This document shows positions 16,915 through 26,483 of a DNA stretch of 64,000 bases, in pieces. Under the pieces are notes generated by a model that was not told the origin of the DNA, made no database searches, and saw nothing but the letters and a program-made list of their open reading frames with translations. Origin of the DNA: Pseudoroseicyclus_A sp041714655 (lineage in GTDB: Bacteria; Pseudomonadota; Alphaproteobacteria; Rhodobacterales; Rhodobacteraceae); contig NZ_CP168219.1 in the NCBI RefSeq assembly GCF_041714655.1, positions 62,001 to 126,000 of the forward strand. The letters run 5' to 3'. Numbering within the stretch: the stretch's first letter is position 1; each line of letters opens with the position of its first letter. Made by a program: the position numbers and the translations under genes.

Positions 16915-17208
16915 TTAGTTCGTGGTGTCGGTCGGGGAACCCCCGAGGGCGCCGCTGAGCAGCGCCGCAGCGCCGGCACCGCCGAGAAGCAGCAGCGGCA
17001 GCGGCAGACCGAACGCGGTGACGTTGCCGTCGCCATCCGCAGGAACAACGACCTGGGCGGTCACTTGACCGTCCATCCCGCAGACCGGCGTCACGCCGTC
17101 GGCAGCATAGCCCATGAACTGTGCGGAGCCGCAGGGGTTGAGACCACCGGCAAAGGCCGGAGCGGAGATGAGAAGCGCGGAGACGCCGGAAATCAGAAAT
17201 TTCGTCAT
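16915..17208 (-). CDS. small secreted protein with C-terminal hydrophobic segment
   Basis: I do not recognise this family. The ATG at 17208 (preceded by GAGGG) gives a 97-residue product with a clean signal peptide (MTKFLISGVSALLISAPAFA). Next come a short region with two cysteines (NPCGSAQ and PVCGMDG) and an alanine/valine stretch. The C-terminal hydrophobic segment LPLPLLLLGGAGAAALLSGA is followed by a Thr/Asn tail. The layout (signal, short body, hydrophobic end) suggests an envelope-retained peptide. It lies between hslV and the COG3904-like gene on the hslV strand, with its own leader of about 150 bp. Confidence 0.65.
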   Translation of the reverse strand: MTKFLISGVSALLISAPAFAGGLNPCGSAQFMGYAADGVTPVCGMDGQVTAQVVVPADGDGNVTAFGLPLPLLLLGGAGAAALLSGALGGSPTDTTN

Positions 17209-17362
17209 GGGAATACCCTCATGTTTGGCGAACTTGACTTGCCGTAACACGGATTCAATCGTTTCGCATAGCGGCGAATTGCTCTTTCTCAGCGAAAAGG
17301 CGCCAATTTGCAGGCCTGCGCACCCCTTCGCCCGTTTTTGCACCGACATTTCTGCCGCAGCG

Positions 17363-17920
17363 TCAACCGGCGATGCGCTCCACCGTCAGATTGCCGTTCG
17401 TGTAGACGCAGATGTCGGCAGCGATTCCCATGGCGCGGCGGGCGATCTCCTCCGCCGGAAGATCGCTGTCGATCAGCGCCCGCGCCGCGGCCAGCGCGTA
17501 ATTGCCGCCGGAGCCGATGGCGGCGACGTCATGTTCGGGCTCCAGCACGTCGCCGGCGCCGGTGATGACGAAGAGGTCGCGCCCGTCGGTGACGATCAGC
17601 ATGGCCTCGAGCTTCTGCAGGTACTTGTCGGTCCGCCAGTCCTTCGCCAGCTCGACGGAGGCGCGGGCGAGCTGGCCGGGCGTCGCCTCCAGCTTCTTCT
17701 CGAGCCGCTCCAAGAGCGTGAAGGCATCGGCGGTGGAGCCGGCGAAGCCCGCCACCACGTCGCGGCCGCCGGGGGCGAGCCGGCGCACCTTGGTCGCCGT
17801 GCCCTTGATGACCGTCTGGCCGAGGGTCACTTGGCCATCGCCGGCGACGACCACCTCGCCACCCTTGCGCACACCGATGATCGTCGTCCCGTGCCAGCCG
17901 GGAAAGTCGTTCTCTGCCAT
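17363..17920 (-). CDS. hslV: HslUV protease peptidase subunit HslV (ClpQ)
   Basis: Threonine peptidase core of the HslUV protease. After a short propeptide, GTTIIGVRKGG places the mature N-terminal catalytic threonine at T12. The family motifs GDGQVTLGQTVIK and GFAGSTADAFTLLERLE follow, then IGSGGNYALAAARAL. The ATG has AGAAGGAGG upstream and the 185-residue length is normal. hslV usually abuts hslU; here 3.5 kb holding four other genes separates them, so the two subunits may not be co-transcribed. Confidence 0.97.
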   Translation of the reverse strand: MAENDFPGWHGTTIIGVRKGGEVVVAGDGQVTLGQTVIKGTATKVRRLAPGGRDVVAGFAGSTADAFTLLERLEKKLEATPGQLARASVELAKDWRTDKYLQKLEAMLIVTDGRDLFVITGAGDVLEPEHDVAAIGSGGNYALAAARALIDSDLPAEEIARRAMGIAADICVYTNGNLTVERIAG

Positions 17921-17970
17921 GGGATGCCTCCTTCTGGCCCCGATATGGGCGGGGGGGCGCTGAAATGCAA

Positions 17971-17990
17971 AGGGCGCCCGAAGGCGCCCT
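17971..17990 (-). terminator. trxA terminator
   Basis: AGGGCGCC and GGCGCCCT form a perfect 8-bp stem. On the minus strand the loop reads TTCG and the hairpin is followed by TTTGCATTTC, consistent with intrinsic termination just after trxA. Confidence 0.75.
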
Positions 17991-18011
17991 CTTGTCGGTC
18001 CTGACCAGTGC

Positions 18012-18332
18012 TCAGATCGCGCTGTCGATCCAGCTCTTCAGCGCTGCCTTCGGCGCCGCGCCGGCGCGGGACGAGACGGGCTGGCCGCCGTTGAAGACGA
18101 ACAGCGCCGGAATGCCGCGCACGCCCATCTGGGCCGGGGTGTTCGGGTTTTCGTCGACGTTGACCTTCACGATCTTCAGCTTGTCGCCGTATTCGGTCGA
18201 AAGCTCCTCGAGGGCCGGGCCGATCTGCTTGCAGGGGCCGCACCACTCCGCCCAGAAATCCACCACGACGGGAACGTCGGAGTTGCGGACTTCGGATTCG
18301 AATGTGGCGTCGGTGACGGGAATCGTGGCCAT
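18012..18332 (-). CDS. trxA: thioredoxin
   Basis: Cytosolic disulfide reductase. The ATG at 18332 follows GGAGG and gives 106 residues. The active site is W30-C-G-P-C34 in a standard thioredoxin fold, with the cis-proline in RGIPALFVF. It lies downstream of addB-addA on the same strand, an arrangement common in this family of bacteria, and ends in a strong hairpin. Confidence 0.97.
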   Translation of the reverse strand: MATIPVTDATFESEVRNSDVPVVVDFWAEWCGPCKQIGPALEELSTEYGDKLKIVKVNVDENPNTPAQMGVRGIPALFVFNGGQPVSSRAGAAPKAALKSWIDSAI

Positions 18333-18404
18333 GAGAGCCTCCTCGCACAAGATGTCGAGGGCTGAACGTAGGTAGACCACAAGGCCGCGTCAAGGTCGCG
18401 ACCC

Positions 18405-21400
18405 CTACGGCAACTCCACCCGGAGGAGCGCATCCTCCAGAAGCGGCCATGGCATCTCCATCAACTGGCCCGTCGCCGTCCAGAGCACCGACAGGCGGAG
18501 CGGCCGCACGCCGTAGATCTCGCGCAGCATCGTGCCGTAGGCGGCCATCTGGCGGAGGATGCCTTCGGGCGTCGCGCCCGGCCGGTCGGGGACGATCCGG
18601 TTGGTCTTGAAGTCGATGGCATGGACTTCCTCGTCGGTGACGATCAGCCGGTCGATCACCCCGAGGAGCCGCCGCCCGTGGAAGGCGGGCGGCGCGGCGC
18701 TGAGTTCGACCTCGGCGAGCGCGGACGGGGCGAAGATCGCGGCGAGCGCCGGGGCGCCGATCAGCCGGGCGGAATCGGCGATGAGCCGGGCGGCCTCCTC
18801 GGGCTCCGGCGGCTCCTCGGCGGCGGCGAGAAGCTGGCGGGCGGCCGCCTCGCGCGCCGGGGCCACCAGCGCCGGCAGATGCTCGAGCAGCAGGTGCAGG
18901 TGCCGGCCGCGGCGGCGGGAGGCATCGCCGCCCTCGCCGAACGTGTCGCCGGGCAGCGCCTTGGCGCCGCCGAGATCGGAGGGCGAGACCAGCATGGCCG
19001 GGCGCGCGGCGGGCGGCAGCGGCAACAGCTCCAGCGGCTCCGGCGGGGCAGGGGGCTCAGGCGCCGGGGCGGCGTCGGAGCCGGCCATCGGCCAGTCGCC
19101 CGATTGCAGGCGCCGCCCGGGGCCGGTGGGCGCCGCGAGATCCACCGCGCCCCCATGCTCCAGCCCCGCCGCCACCAGCCGGTGCCAGCTCTCGTCCTTC
19201 TCGGCATCGCCCGCCGCCGCGAGGATCAGCCATTGCTCCGCCCGGGTCATGGCGACGTAGAGGAGCCGGAGTTCCTCGCGCCGCTCCGCCTCGGCCTCCG
19301 CCTCGCGGAGCCGGGCGAGGGCGGGGGGCATCTCGTCCTTGCGGGTGGCCCAGAAGGGCGGGCCGTCGCCGGCCAGCACCTGCCCGCGCGGCTGCGCCTG
19401 CCGGTCGGCGCAATCGGGCAGGATCACGATCGGCGCCTCGAGCCCCTTGGCGCCATGCACCGTCATCACCCGGATGCGCCGCTCCGCCTGGCCGAGCGGG
19501 CGCTTGATGTCGATCTCTTCTGTCTGCATCCACTCGGCGAAGCCGGTGACGGAGGGCACCTCGCGCCGCTCGTAGGCCAGCGCCTGGGCGAGGAGCGCGT
19601 CGATCCCTTCCTCCGCCTCCATCCCGAGCCGTTCCAGCAGGCGCTTCCGCCCGCCGTGGCGGGTGAGGAGCCGCATGACGAGGTCATAGGGGCGCAGGTA
19701 ATCGGCCTGATCGCGCAGATCGGTGAGGATCGCCTTCGTCTCCTCATGGCCCGGCGCCTCTCGCAGCGCCTGCCAGAGCGAGCGGCCGCCCCGGGGCCGG
19801 GCGAGGGCGTGGAGCTGCTGCTCCGACCAGCCGAAGAGCGGCGAGCGCAGCGCCGCTGCCAGCGACAGGTCGTCATCGTCGAGCGCGAGAAAGCGGATGA
19901 CGGCGCCGATGTCCTTCACCGCGAGTTCGGATGCGAGCTTCACCCGGTCCTTCCCCGCCACCGCGAGCCCGGCCGCCTTGCAGGCGCGGATGATCTCGGA
20001 ATAGAGCCGCTTCTGCCGCCCGCGCACGAGGATCAGCACGTCGCCCTCGTGGATCGCCCGCGCGCCCCAGGAGCCGTCCGCACGCCGCTCGGGCAGGCGC
20101 TCCTCGGCGATCATGCGCTTCAGCTCGGCGGCGAGGGTCTCCGCCAGAAGCGTCTGAGCCTTGCGGGCGCCGAGCGGGTCTTCGCTGCTGTCGAAGGCCG
20201 GCGCCTCGGCGCGGTCGTCCTTCGGCAGGGCGGGCCAGAGGTCCACCCGGCCGGGCATCGCCTCGTGGAAGGCGATATGCGGATTGGCATCGGGGAGGAG
20301 CGGGGCGCCTTCGACCCGGGCAAAGGTCAGATCGACCGCGTCCAGCACCGCCTTGGCGGAGCGGAAGGAATGCTGCAGCGCCTGCTCGTGCAGGCCGGGC
20401 GGCGGCAGCTGCGCGGCGAAATGCGCACGCATCCGGGCGAAGCCCTCCGGGTCGGCACCCTGGAAGGAATAGATCGACTGCTTCATGTCGCCGACGACGA
20501 AGAGCGTCCGCCCCGGGCCGCGCGCGCCTTCGCCGGCGGTGATCTCGCGGGCGAGATGCTCGATGACCTGCCACTGGCCGGGCGAGGTGTCCTGCGCCTC
20601 GTCGACGAGGATATGGTCGATCCCGCCATCGAGCCGGTAGAGCACCCAGTCCGCCACCTTGGGGTCGGAGAGGAGCCGGTTCGCCCCCGCGATCAGATCG
20701 TCGAAGCCGAGGAGGCCGCGGCGCGTCTTCTCCTCCGCCAGCCGGGCGCAGAAGCGGTGGGCGAAGGCATGAAGCGCCTCGGCCCGGGCAAGCGCGGTGA
20801 GGGCGAGCCTCGCGGGGCGGGCGGCCTCGAGCCGCTCCATCAGCGGGTCGAGCCAGTCCGTGATCTCGGGATGCGCCTCGCGAAGCGCCTTGGTGGGGAT
20901 CTTGCCTGTCTTGGCCGTGAAGGGCTCCTTCGCCGTGGCGCCGGTGAGAAGCGCGCCTTCCAGCCCTTCGAGGTCGATGGCGCGGAGCGGCTGGCTCCAG
21001 TCGACGGCATGGAGCGCGGCGGCGAGCTTCTGGTCGGTCGCGCCGCCGCGGGCGAGGTGGGGCAGGGCGGCGAGTACGTCTTTCTCGCAGGCCTCCCAGG
21101 GCAGGCCGGCGCAGAGCCGCTCCATGCTGTCACCCTCGCCGAGGGAGAGGGCCGCGCGCAGAGCGGCGCGGTCCGGCCTCGCGGCGAAGCGGGGCGCCTC
21201 GGCGGCGAGCTCGGCGAGGAGCGTCGTCAGCGCCTCCTCGCCTGAGAGATGCTCCGCGAGCGCATCCACAAGGCCCTGGTCACGCCCGCCCGCCATCTCC
21301 TCGAAGATCTCGCGGCGGAGGAGCTCGGCCTCCCGCTCTTCCATCTCGGAAAAGCCGGGGCCGACCCCGGCCTCGAGCGGAAAGCGGCGGAGCAGCGCGG

Positions 21401-21782
21401 CGCAGAAGGCGTGGATCGTCTGGATGCGGAGGCCCCCCGGCACCTCGATGGCGCGGGCGAAGAGGGTGCGGGCGGCGGCCAGCTCTTCGGGCCCGAACGG
21501 CCCCGCCTCGCCAAGGCTCGCCAGCTCGGCGCGGAGCGCATCGTCGCCCAGCATCGCCCAGGCGCCGAGGCGGGTGAAAAGGCGGTTCTGCATCTCTCCC
21601 GCCGCCGCCTTGGTATAGGTGAGGCAAAGGATGTTCGCCGCCTCCGCCCCGCCGAGGAGGAGCCGCGCCACCCGGTCGGTCAGCACGCGCGTCTTGCCCG
21701 AGCCGGCATTGGCCGCGAGCCAGGTCGAGAGGCCCGGCGCCGAGGCGAGGTGCTGGCGGGCGCTGGCGGGATCGGGGCTCAT
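18405..21782 (-). CDS. addA: double-strand break repair helicase-nuclease AddA
   Basis: UvrD/RecB-type helicase plus nuclease subunit of the AddAB recombination complex, the functional counterpart of RecBCD. The start at 21782 overlaps the addB stop by 4 bp; an ATG 13 codons upstream is less likely. The 1125 residues carry Walker A ANAGSGKT (24-31), the helicase motif IQTIHAFCAALLRRFP, DEAQDTSPGQW, and motif VI AMTRAEQWL. A C-terminal PD-(D/E)xK nuclease shows IDFKTN at 1056-1061. Full length. Confidence 0.97.
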   Translation of the reverse strand: MSPDPASARQHLASAPGLSTWLAANAGSGKTRVLTDRVARLLLGGAEAANILCLTYTKAAAGEMQNRLFTRLGAWAMLGDDALRAELASLGEAGPFGPEELAAARTLFARAIEVPGGLRIQTIHAFCAALLRRFPLEAGVGPGFSEMEEREAELLRREIFEEMAGGRDQGLVDALAEHLSGEEALTTLLAELAAEAPRFAARPDRAALRAALSLGEGDSMERLCAGLPWEACEKDVLAALPHLARGGATDQKLAAALHAVDWSQPLRAIDLEGLEGALLTGATAKEPFTAKTGKIPTKALREAHPEITDWLDPLMERLEAARPARLALTALARAEALHAFAHRFCARLAEEKTRRGLLGFDDLIAGANRLLSDPKVADWVLYRLDGGIDHILVDEAQDTSPGQWQVIEHLAREITAGEGARGPGRTLFVVGDMKQSIYSFQGADPEGFARMRAHFAAQLPPPGLHEQALQHSFRSAKAVLDAVDLTFARVEGAPLLPDANPHIAFHEAMPGRVDLWPALPKDDRAEAPAFDSSEDPLGARKAQTLLAETLAAELKRMIAEERLPERRADGSWGARAIHEGDVLILVRGRQKRLYSEIIRACKAAGLAVAGKDRVKLASELAVKDIGAVIRFLALDDDDLSLAAALRSPLFGWSEQQLHALARPRGGRSLWQALREAPGHEETKAILTDLRDQADYLRPYDLVMRLLTRHGGRKRLLERLGMEAEEGIDALLAQALAYERREVPSVTGFAEWMQTEEIDIKRPLGQAERRIRVMTVHGAKGLEAPIVILPDCADRQAQPRGQVLAGDGPPFWATRKDEMPPALARLREAEAEAERREELRLLYVAMTRAEQWLILAAAGDAEKDESWHRLVAAGLEHGGAVDLAAPTGPGRRLQSGDWPMAGSDAAPAPEPPAPPEPLELLPLPPAARPAMLVSPSDLGGAKALPGDTFGEGGDASRRRGRHLHLLLEHLPALVAPAREAAARQLLAAAEEPPEPEEAARLIADSARLIGAPALAAIFAPSALAEVELSAAPPAFHGRRLLGVIDRLIVTDEEVHAIDFKTNRIVPDRPGATPEGILRQMAAYGTMLREIYGVRPLRLSVLWTATGQLMEMPWPLLEDALLRVELP

Positions 21783-24727
21783 GCCACATCCTCCGGCCGC
21801 GGCGGGTCGCTTTCGTCCCACTCGCCGTAGCGGGCGAGGTGGTCGTAATCGCCGTCGAACCGCCCCGGCCAGCGGCGCGAGACATAGCCCCGGTCTTGCG
21901 TCATCCAGCCGGCCACCAGCCGCTCGAGCCCCGCCCAGACCTCCGCCGCCGGCTCGTCGCCGAGCGGGGCCGGCACGATGCGGGCCGCGCGGTTGAGGCC
22001 GATGTATTCGGCCCCGACGACCGGCATAGGCCCGAGTTCGGCGAAACCGCCGTTCTCGATCAGCGCCGCCTCGAGGAGAAGCTGCTTTTCGTGCGATTTC
22101 TGCGAGGGCACCGTCGGCGGGTCGCCGGTCTTGTAGTCATAGACCCAGACCTCGCGCCCGCCCGCCACGTCGATCCGGTCGGCCTTGGCGACGAGCGTCA
22201 CGCCCGTCGCGCCGACCGGCAGCGCCCCCCGCTGCTCGAAGAGCCCGGGCAGGGCGCGAAGCTGGCGGGTGATCTCGCCGGCGAGGAAGGGCACCGCGAT
22301 CCGCGCGATGCGGGCGCGCCAGAGGCGGCGCATCGAGGGCCAGGGGCAATGCTCGGCGAGGACGGCCGCGGTCGCGCGCATGAGCTCCGCCTCCGCCGTG
22401 GGGGCGGCGGCCGGCGGGCCGTCCTTCACGAAGCGCTCGAAGATCTTGTGCAGGATCTCGCCACGGAGCCGCGCGTCGGGCTCTGGCACCAGCGGGTCGA
22501 GCGGGCGGAGCCGCAGGACCTTGCGGGCATAGATCGCGTAAGGGTCGGCATGGAGCCGGCCGATATCGGTGACGGACAGCTCGGTCGGGCGCTGGGCGAC
22601 CGGCGGGCGGGGCGCCGGGCGCGGCGCCGCGCGCGGCGGGCCGGCGGGGCGCTCGAGCCGTTCGGCGAGGGCGAGCGCCGCCGCGCCCCGGGCGCGCATG
22701 GCATCGAGCAGCGGGCGGCCCGCCTCGAGCCCCGAGAGGAGGTTCGTCAGCCGGTTCAGCCAGCGCGAGGGCACCGTTTCCGCCTCGTCGGAGCGGGCGG
22801 CGCGGGTCAGCCAGACCTCGCGCGCCGCGATCCCCTGCTGGAAGTCATGCGCCGCCAGCCCGATGCGCCGCTCGGGCAAAAGCATCCCGGCCTCCGCCCG
22901 CATCCGCCGGTTGAGCCAGGGATCGGCCGCCGGCGGCTCGGGCCAGGAGCCCTCGTTGAGCCCGGCGAGGATCATCAGCTCCGCCCCCTGCTCGCGCAGC
23001 TCGCGGGGGCCGAGGATGCGGATCAGAGGATGGCCCGGCTCGTCGCGCCGCGCCTCGTCTGCCGCCAGCACGCCGTGGAGCAGCGCCGCATATTCGGCGG
23101 CGTCGATCTCGCCGGCCGCATCGGCATGGGCCTCGAGCGCCGCCATGGCGCGGCGGGCCACGCGGCCCGGCTCTTCCTCCCAGAGCCGCCCGGCGCCCTC
23201 CTGCCCCGGGCCGGCGGCGAGGCGCTCGGCCAGCGACAGGTGGCGGGCGACGTGATCGGCGAGCGGCATCTCGCCGGGCGGGCCGAGCGTCAGGCAATCC
23301 TCCAGCCATTCGGCCCAGACCCAGAGCCGGTCGTCGCCCTTGATCCCGCGCTCGGCCATGCGCCTGAAGGTGCTCGGCCCCGGCGTCGGCGCGCCGGTCT
23401 TGCGCAGGTAGAGCTCCAGCGCCGCCGTGCGGCGGACGTGATTGCCGCGGTCGCGGCCGTCCGACAGGGTGAAGGGATGCTTCAGCAGCGCGAGGAGCTG
23501 GGCGGCATCCGGCGGGCGGACGTAGAGCTCCGCCACCATCCGCAGGAACCGGCCGGGTGCGGTAAGGGGCAGTGGCAGGCCGGCCGATTCGTCCGGCCTG
23601 ATGCCCCAGCGCGACAGGGCGGCGGCGACGCGGCGGCCAAGGCTGCCGTCAGGCGTCACCAGCGCGGCGGACTGGCCCTCGGCGGCCGCCTGCCGCAGCC
23701 GGATGGCGATGGCCTCGGCCTCGTAGCGGGGGTCGGGCGCCTCGAGCAGCGTCAGTGCCCGCGTGGCCTCCGCGAGCCCCTCGAGCCGCGGCCCCTCCGC
23801 CAGCCAGGCGTCGGTGACCGGCGCGGGGCGGAGCGCGAGCGACACAAGCCGGTTGCGCTCGGGCGCGGCGGGGGTGGCGTCGGTCCAGCGGGGCAGGGCG
23901 GTCTCGGTGAGGTCCATCGCCTCCGCCAGCCGGCGGAAGCGGTATTGCGGGTGATCCTCGCCGGACAGCGGCCCGCCCATGGAAGACCAGACCTCCTGCG
24001 GCAGGTCGGTATCGACCCCCGGCAGGATCGCGGCGCCGTTCGGCAGGGCGGCGACGGCGCGGATCAGCTCCGCCGCCGCGCCGCGCGAGCCGGTCGAGCC
24101 GGCGACGAGCACCGGGCCCTCCGGCGGAACCTCGGCCCAGCGGGCGGCGAGCCCGGCGACGGCGGCGCGCATCCGCCCCTCCTGCCCCGGCGGGGCGCCG
24201 GTCGCGCCCAGAAAGCCGGTGGCGATGGAGAGGAACTCCTGCGCCATCGCCCAATGACCGGAGAGGTCCGAGACATCGAGCTCCCTCAGCGCCTCGGGCG
24301 GCACGCCCTCGCCCTCCATCTCCGACAGGAGGCCATGGAGGCTCTCGGCGAGGTCGAAGAGCGCGGCGCGGGGCGCGAGCTCGGGCCGGGCGCGCAGGAG
24401 CGCGGCGGTGAGCCGCGTCAGCTCCAGCTTGCGGCGGAGCGCGGGGACGGGCGCGCCCTCGCCGGCCTCGGGCAGGAGCACGAGGTCGTTCAGCGTGCGG
24501 ATGCGCGGCAGGAGCCCCGCGCCGCCCTCGGCCGCGATCTCCTTGATGCGCCGCGCCATGCGGTTGGTGTTGACCCAGATCGTTACCCGCGCCCGCGCCT
24601 CGGGCGGCTGCCCGCCGAGCCGCCGGTCGAGCCCGGCGAGCACCTCGCGCGCGAAATCGACGCCGGGCGGCAGGGTGAAGAGGCCGGGACGCTCGAAGAG
24701 GACGGGGTCAGACATGAGCGCAGACAT
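21779..24727 (-). CDS. addB: double-strand break repair protein AddB
   Basis: Second subunit of AddAB. The 982 residues are of the alphaproteobacterial AddB type: an inactivated helicase-like N-terminal region (no good Walker A seen) that in studied systems reads Chi sites, plus a C-terminal nuclease domain with YDYKTGD at 863-869. No clear four-cysteine iron-sulfur cluster motif of the Bacillus type is visible. Another in-frame ATG lies four codons downstream. It overlaps addA by 4 bp, and murU ends 17 bp upstream. Confidence 0.94.
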   Translation of the reverse strand: MSALMSDPVLFERPGLFTLPPGVDFAREVLAGLDRRLGGQPPEARARVTIWVNTNRMARRIKEIAAEGGAGLLPRIRTLNDLVLLPEAGEGAPVPALRRKLELTRLTAALLRARPELAPRAALFDLAESLHGLLSEMEGEGVPPEALRELDVSDLSGHWAMAQEFLSIATGFLGATGAPPGQEGRMRAAVAGLAARWAEVPPEGPVLVAGSTGSRGAAAELIRAVAALPNGAAILPGVDTDLPQEVWSSMGGPLSGEDHPQYRFRRLAEAMDLTETALPRWTDATPAAPERNRLVSLALRPAPVTDAWLAEGPRLEGLAEATRALTLLEAPDPRYEAEAIAIRLRQAAAEGQSAALVTPDGSLGRRVAAALSRWGIRPDESAGLPLPLTAPGRFLRMVAELYVRPPDAAQLLALLKHPFTLSDGRDRGNHVRRTAALELYLRKTGAPTPGPSTFRRMAERGIKGDDRLWVWAEWLEDCLTLGPPGEMPLADHVARHLSLAERLAAGPGQEGAGRLWEEEPGRVARRAMAALEAHADAAGEIDAAEYAALLHGVLAADEARRDEPGHPLIRILGPRELREQGAELMILAGLNEGSWPEPPAADPWLNRRMRAEAGMLLPERRIGLAAHDFQQGIAAREVWLTRAARSDEAETVPSRWLNRLTNLLSGLEAGRPLLDAMRARGAAALALAERLERPAGPPRAAPRPAPRPPVAQRPTELSVTDIGRLHADPYAIYARKVLRLRPLDPLVPEPDARLRGEILHKIFERFVKDGPPAAAPTAEAELMRATAAVLAEHCPWPSMRRLWRARIARIAVPFLAGEITRQLRALPGLFEQRGALPVGATGVTLVAKADRIDVAGGREVWVYDYKTGDPPTVPSQKSHEKQLLLEAALIENGGFAELGPMPVVGAEYIGLNRAARIVPAPLGDEPAAEVWAGLERLVAGWMTQDRGYVSRRWPGRFDGDYDHLARYGEWDESDPPRPEDVA

Positions 24728-24744
24728 CAGGCTTGAAGACGGGC

Positions 24745-25437
24745 TCAGGCACGGGCCGTCACGCGGGCCAAGAGGCTCTCCGCAAGGGGCAGCGACGCCG
24801 GCTGGCCGACATCGACCCAGGCGCCCTCATGGACGAGACCGAAGAGCCGGCCGCCAGCGATCATCCTGTCCCACAGCATGTTGAGAGAGAACGCCTTCTC
24901 GCCGATCTCCGCCAGCCCCCCCGTCTTCGTCACATGCGCCCCGGTATAGACATAGCCGCGCCCCCGGGCGAGCCGCCCCTCGGGCGAGAGGTCGAAATCG
25001 CCCAGCCCCGGATGGCCGATGGCGGCCTCGCGGGCCACGAGGAGGAGGAGCGCATCCATGCGCTCCGGGTCCCAGGCGCGGGCGAGTTCGGTGAGGGCGG
25101 TGGGCCGCTCCCAGGCGGCGTCGGCATTGAGGACGAAGCAGGGCTCCGGCCCCAGAAGCGGCAGGGCGGCGCGCAGGCCGCCGCCGGATTCGAGGAGCTC
25201 GGGCTCTTCGGAGAAGAGGATCCCCCGACCCTCCAGATGCGCCCGAAGCTGGGCGCCGCGGTAGTGCAGGTTCACGACGCGGGTGAGGGGGAGGAGCGGC
25301 TCGGTTAGCGCCAGCGCATGGTCGATGAGCGGCCGGCCGGCGATCTCGATGAGCGGCTTCGGGCGGTCCGCCGTCAGTGCGCCCATGCGGGTGCCGCGCC
25401 CGGCGGCGAGGATCATGGCGGCAGAGGGCCGGCTCAT
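24745..25437 (-). CDS. murU: N-acetylmuramate alpha-1-phosphate uridylyltransferase (MurU)
   Basis: Nucleotidyltransferase that makes UDP-MurNAc from MurNAc-1-phosphate in the recycling route that bypasses de novo UDP-MurNAc synthesis. The 230 residues start with the sugar-nucleotide signature ILAAGRGTRMGALTADRPKP (residues 9-28, with K27). It overlaps the amgK stop by 4 bp (ATGA), which strongly supports the MurU rather than a generic glucose-1-phosphate transferase assignment. Downstream are addB and addA. Confidence 0.9.
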   Translation of the reverse strand: MSRPSAAMILAAGRGTRMGALTADRPKPLIEIAGRPLIDHALALTEPLLPLTRVVNLHYRGAQLRAHLEGRGILFSEEPELLESGGGLRAALPLLGPEPCFVLNADAAWERPTALTELARAWDPERMDALLLLVAREAAIGHPGLGDFDLSPEGRLARGRGYVYTGAHVTKTGGLAEIGEKAFSLNMLWDRMIAGGRLFGLVHEGAWVDVGQPASLPLAESLLARVTARA

Positions 25438-26483
25438 GGCGCCCGCCCCGGCAGGAGTGCCTCCGGCGGCGGGGCGGCGGCGCGGACGAGGGGCGCGAGC
25501 TGGGCGGCGGCGGGATGGGTCAGGCAGGTCTCCACATGGGTGTAGACCCTCGGGACGAAGGCCAGGTAGCTCCGCCGCCCATGCCGCGCCAGCCGGGCGA
25601 AGAGGCCGAGGATCCGCAGGCTCCGCATGAGCCCGAGCACCGCCACCTCGGCGGCGATCTGCCGCTCCGGCAGCTCCAGCGCGGCGGCGAAGCGGGCCGT
25701 CACCTCCTCGGCGAGGCCGGGCGCGGCGTCGCGGCGGGCGTCTGTGATCCAGGAGGCGAGGTCATAGGCGCGGGGCGCCAGCACCGCATCCTGGAAGTCG
25801 ATGATGCCGAGCCGGCGCAGGCCGCTCTCGCCCTTCCGCCAGATCAGGTTCTCGGCGTGGAAGTCGCGCAGCGACAGGTGATCGGGCACGCAGCCGAGCT
25901 CGGTCAGCCGGCCCCGCAGCCCGGCCCGCAGCGCCTCCGCCGCCTCGGGCGGCGTGGCGGCGTAATGCTCGAAGAGCGGTGCGAGCTGGGCGGCACCTTC
26001 GGTGGGGCCGAGCGGCGGCAGCGCCGCGGGCGGCTGGGTTCGGGCGAGGAAGGCGAGAAGATCGGCGACGAGCCGGCTGGCCTTCGCCTCGCCCTTCGGC
26101 TTGCGGGCAAGCCGGGCGGCGAGCGTCTCCGGCCCCAGATCCTCGACGAGGGCGAGCCCCTCCTCGGGCGCGGCATCGAGGATCTCGGGCGCGGCGAGGC
26201 CGAGGAGCCGCAGGTGCGCGGCCATGGAGGTGAAGGGCGCCACCGTCTCGGGCGGCGCCTGCATGAGGAGCATCGTCGCGCCCTTCGGGCCGGTCAGCCG
26301 CCAGTAGCGCCGGCTCGAGGCATCGGCAGGCAGGGGCGCCGCGTCCCAACCGGCCGCGGCGGTGCCGCCGAGCCAGGCCTCCGCCGCCTCCTCCGAGCCG
26401 CGGGGCGGGGCGGGGATCGGCGGCCCGACGGTGAGCTCGGTGAAAGGCTCGGGGGGGCCGGGGGGTGCGTCAGACGGGGTCAA
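25434..26483 (-). CDS. amgK: anomeric MurNAc/GlcNAc kinase (AmgK)
   Basis: Aminoglycoside-phosphotransferase-fold kinase that phosphorylates cell-wall MurNAc/GlcNAc at C1 for recycling with MurU. The open frame begins at TTG (26483), with GGAGG six bases before it, so a TTG start is well supported (349 residues). Catalytic-loop SLRDFHAEN puts D207 and N212 in place, and the metal-binding IIDFQD has D229. The proline-rich first 30 residues are unusual for the family. It overlaps tsaE by 14 bp and murU by 4 bp, giving a tight tsaE-amgK-murU operon. Confidence 0.88.
   Translation of the reverse strand: MTPSDAPPGPPEPFTELTVGPPIPAPPRGSEEAAEAWLGGTAAAGWDAAPLPADASSRRYWRLTGPKGATMLLMQAPPETVAPFTSMAAHLRLLGLAAPEILDAAPEEGLALVEDLGPETLAARLARKPKGEAKASRLVADLLAFLARTQPPAALPPLGPTEGAAQLAPLFEHYAATPPEAAEALRAGLRGRLTELGCVPDHLSLRDFHAENLIWRKGESGLRRLGIIDFQDAVLAPRAYDLASWITDARRDAAPGLAEEVTARFAAALELPERQIAAEVAVLGLMRSLRILGLFARLARHGRRSYLAFVPRVYTHVETCLTHPAAAQLAPLVRAAAPPPEALLPGRAP

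Noticed and set aside
21839..24736. 965-codon open frame antisense to addB, and an 874-codon one antisense to addA
   Set aside because: Arginine/histidine/proline-rich shadow translations with no domain; the opposite strand encodes clear AddB and AddA.
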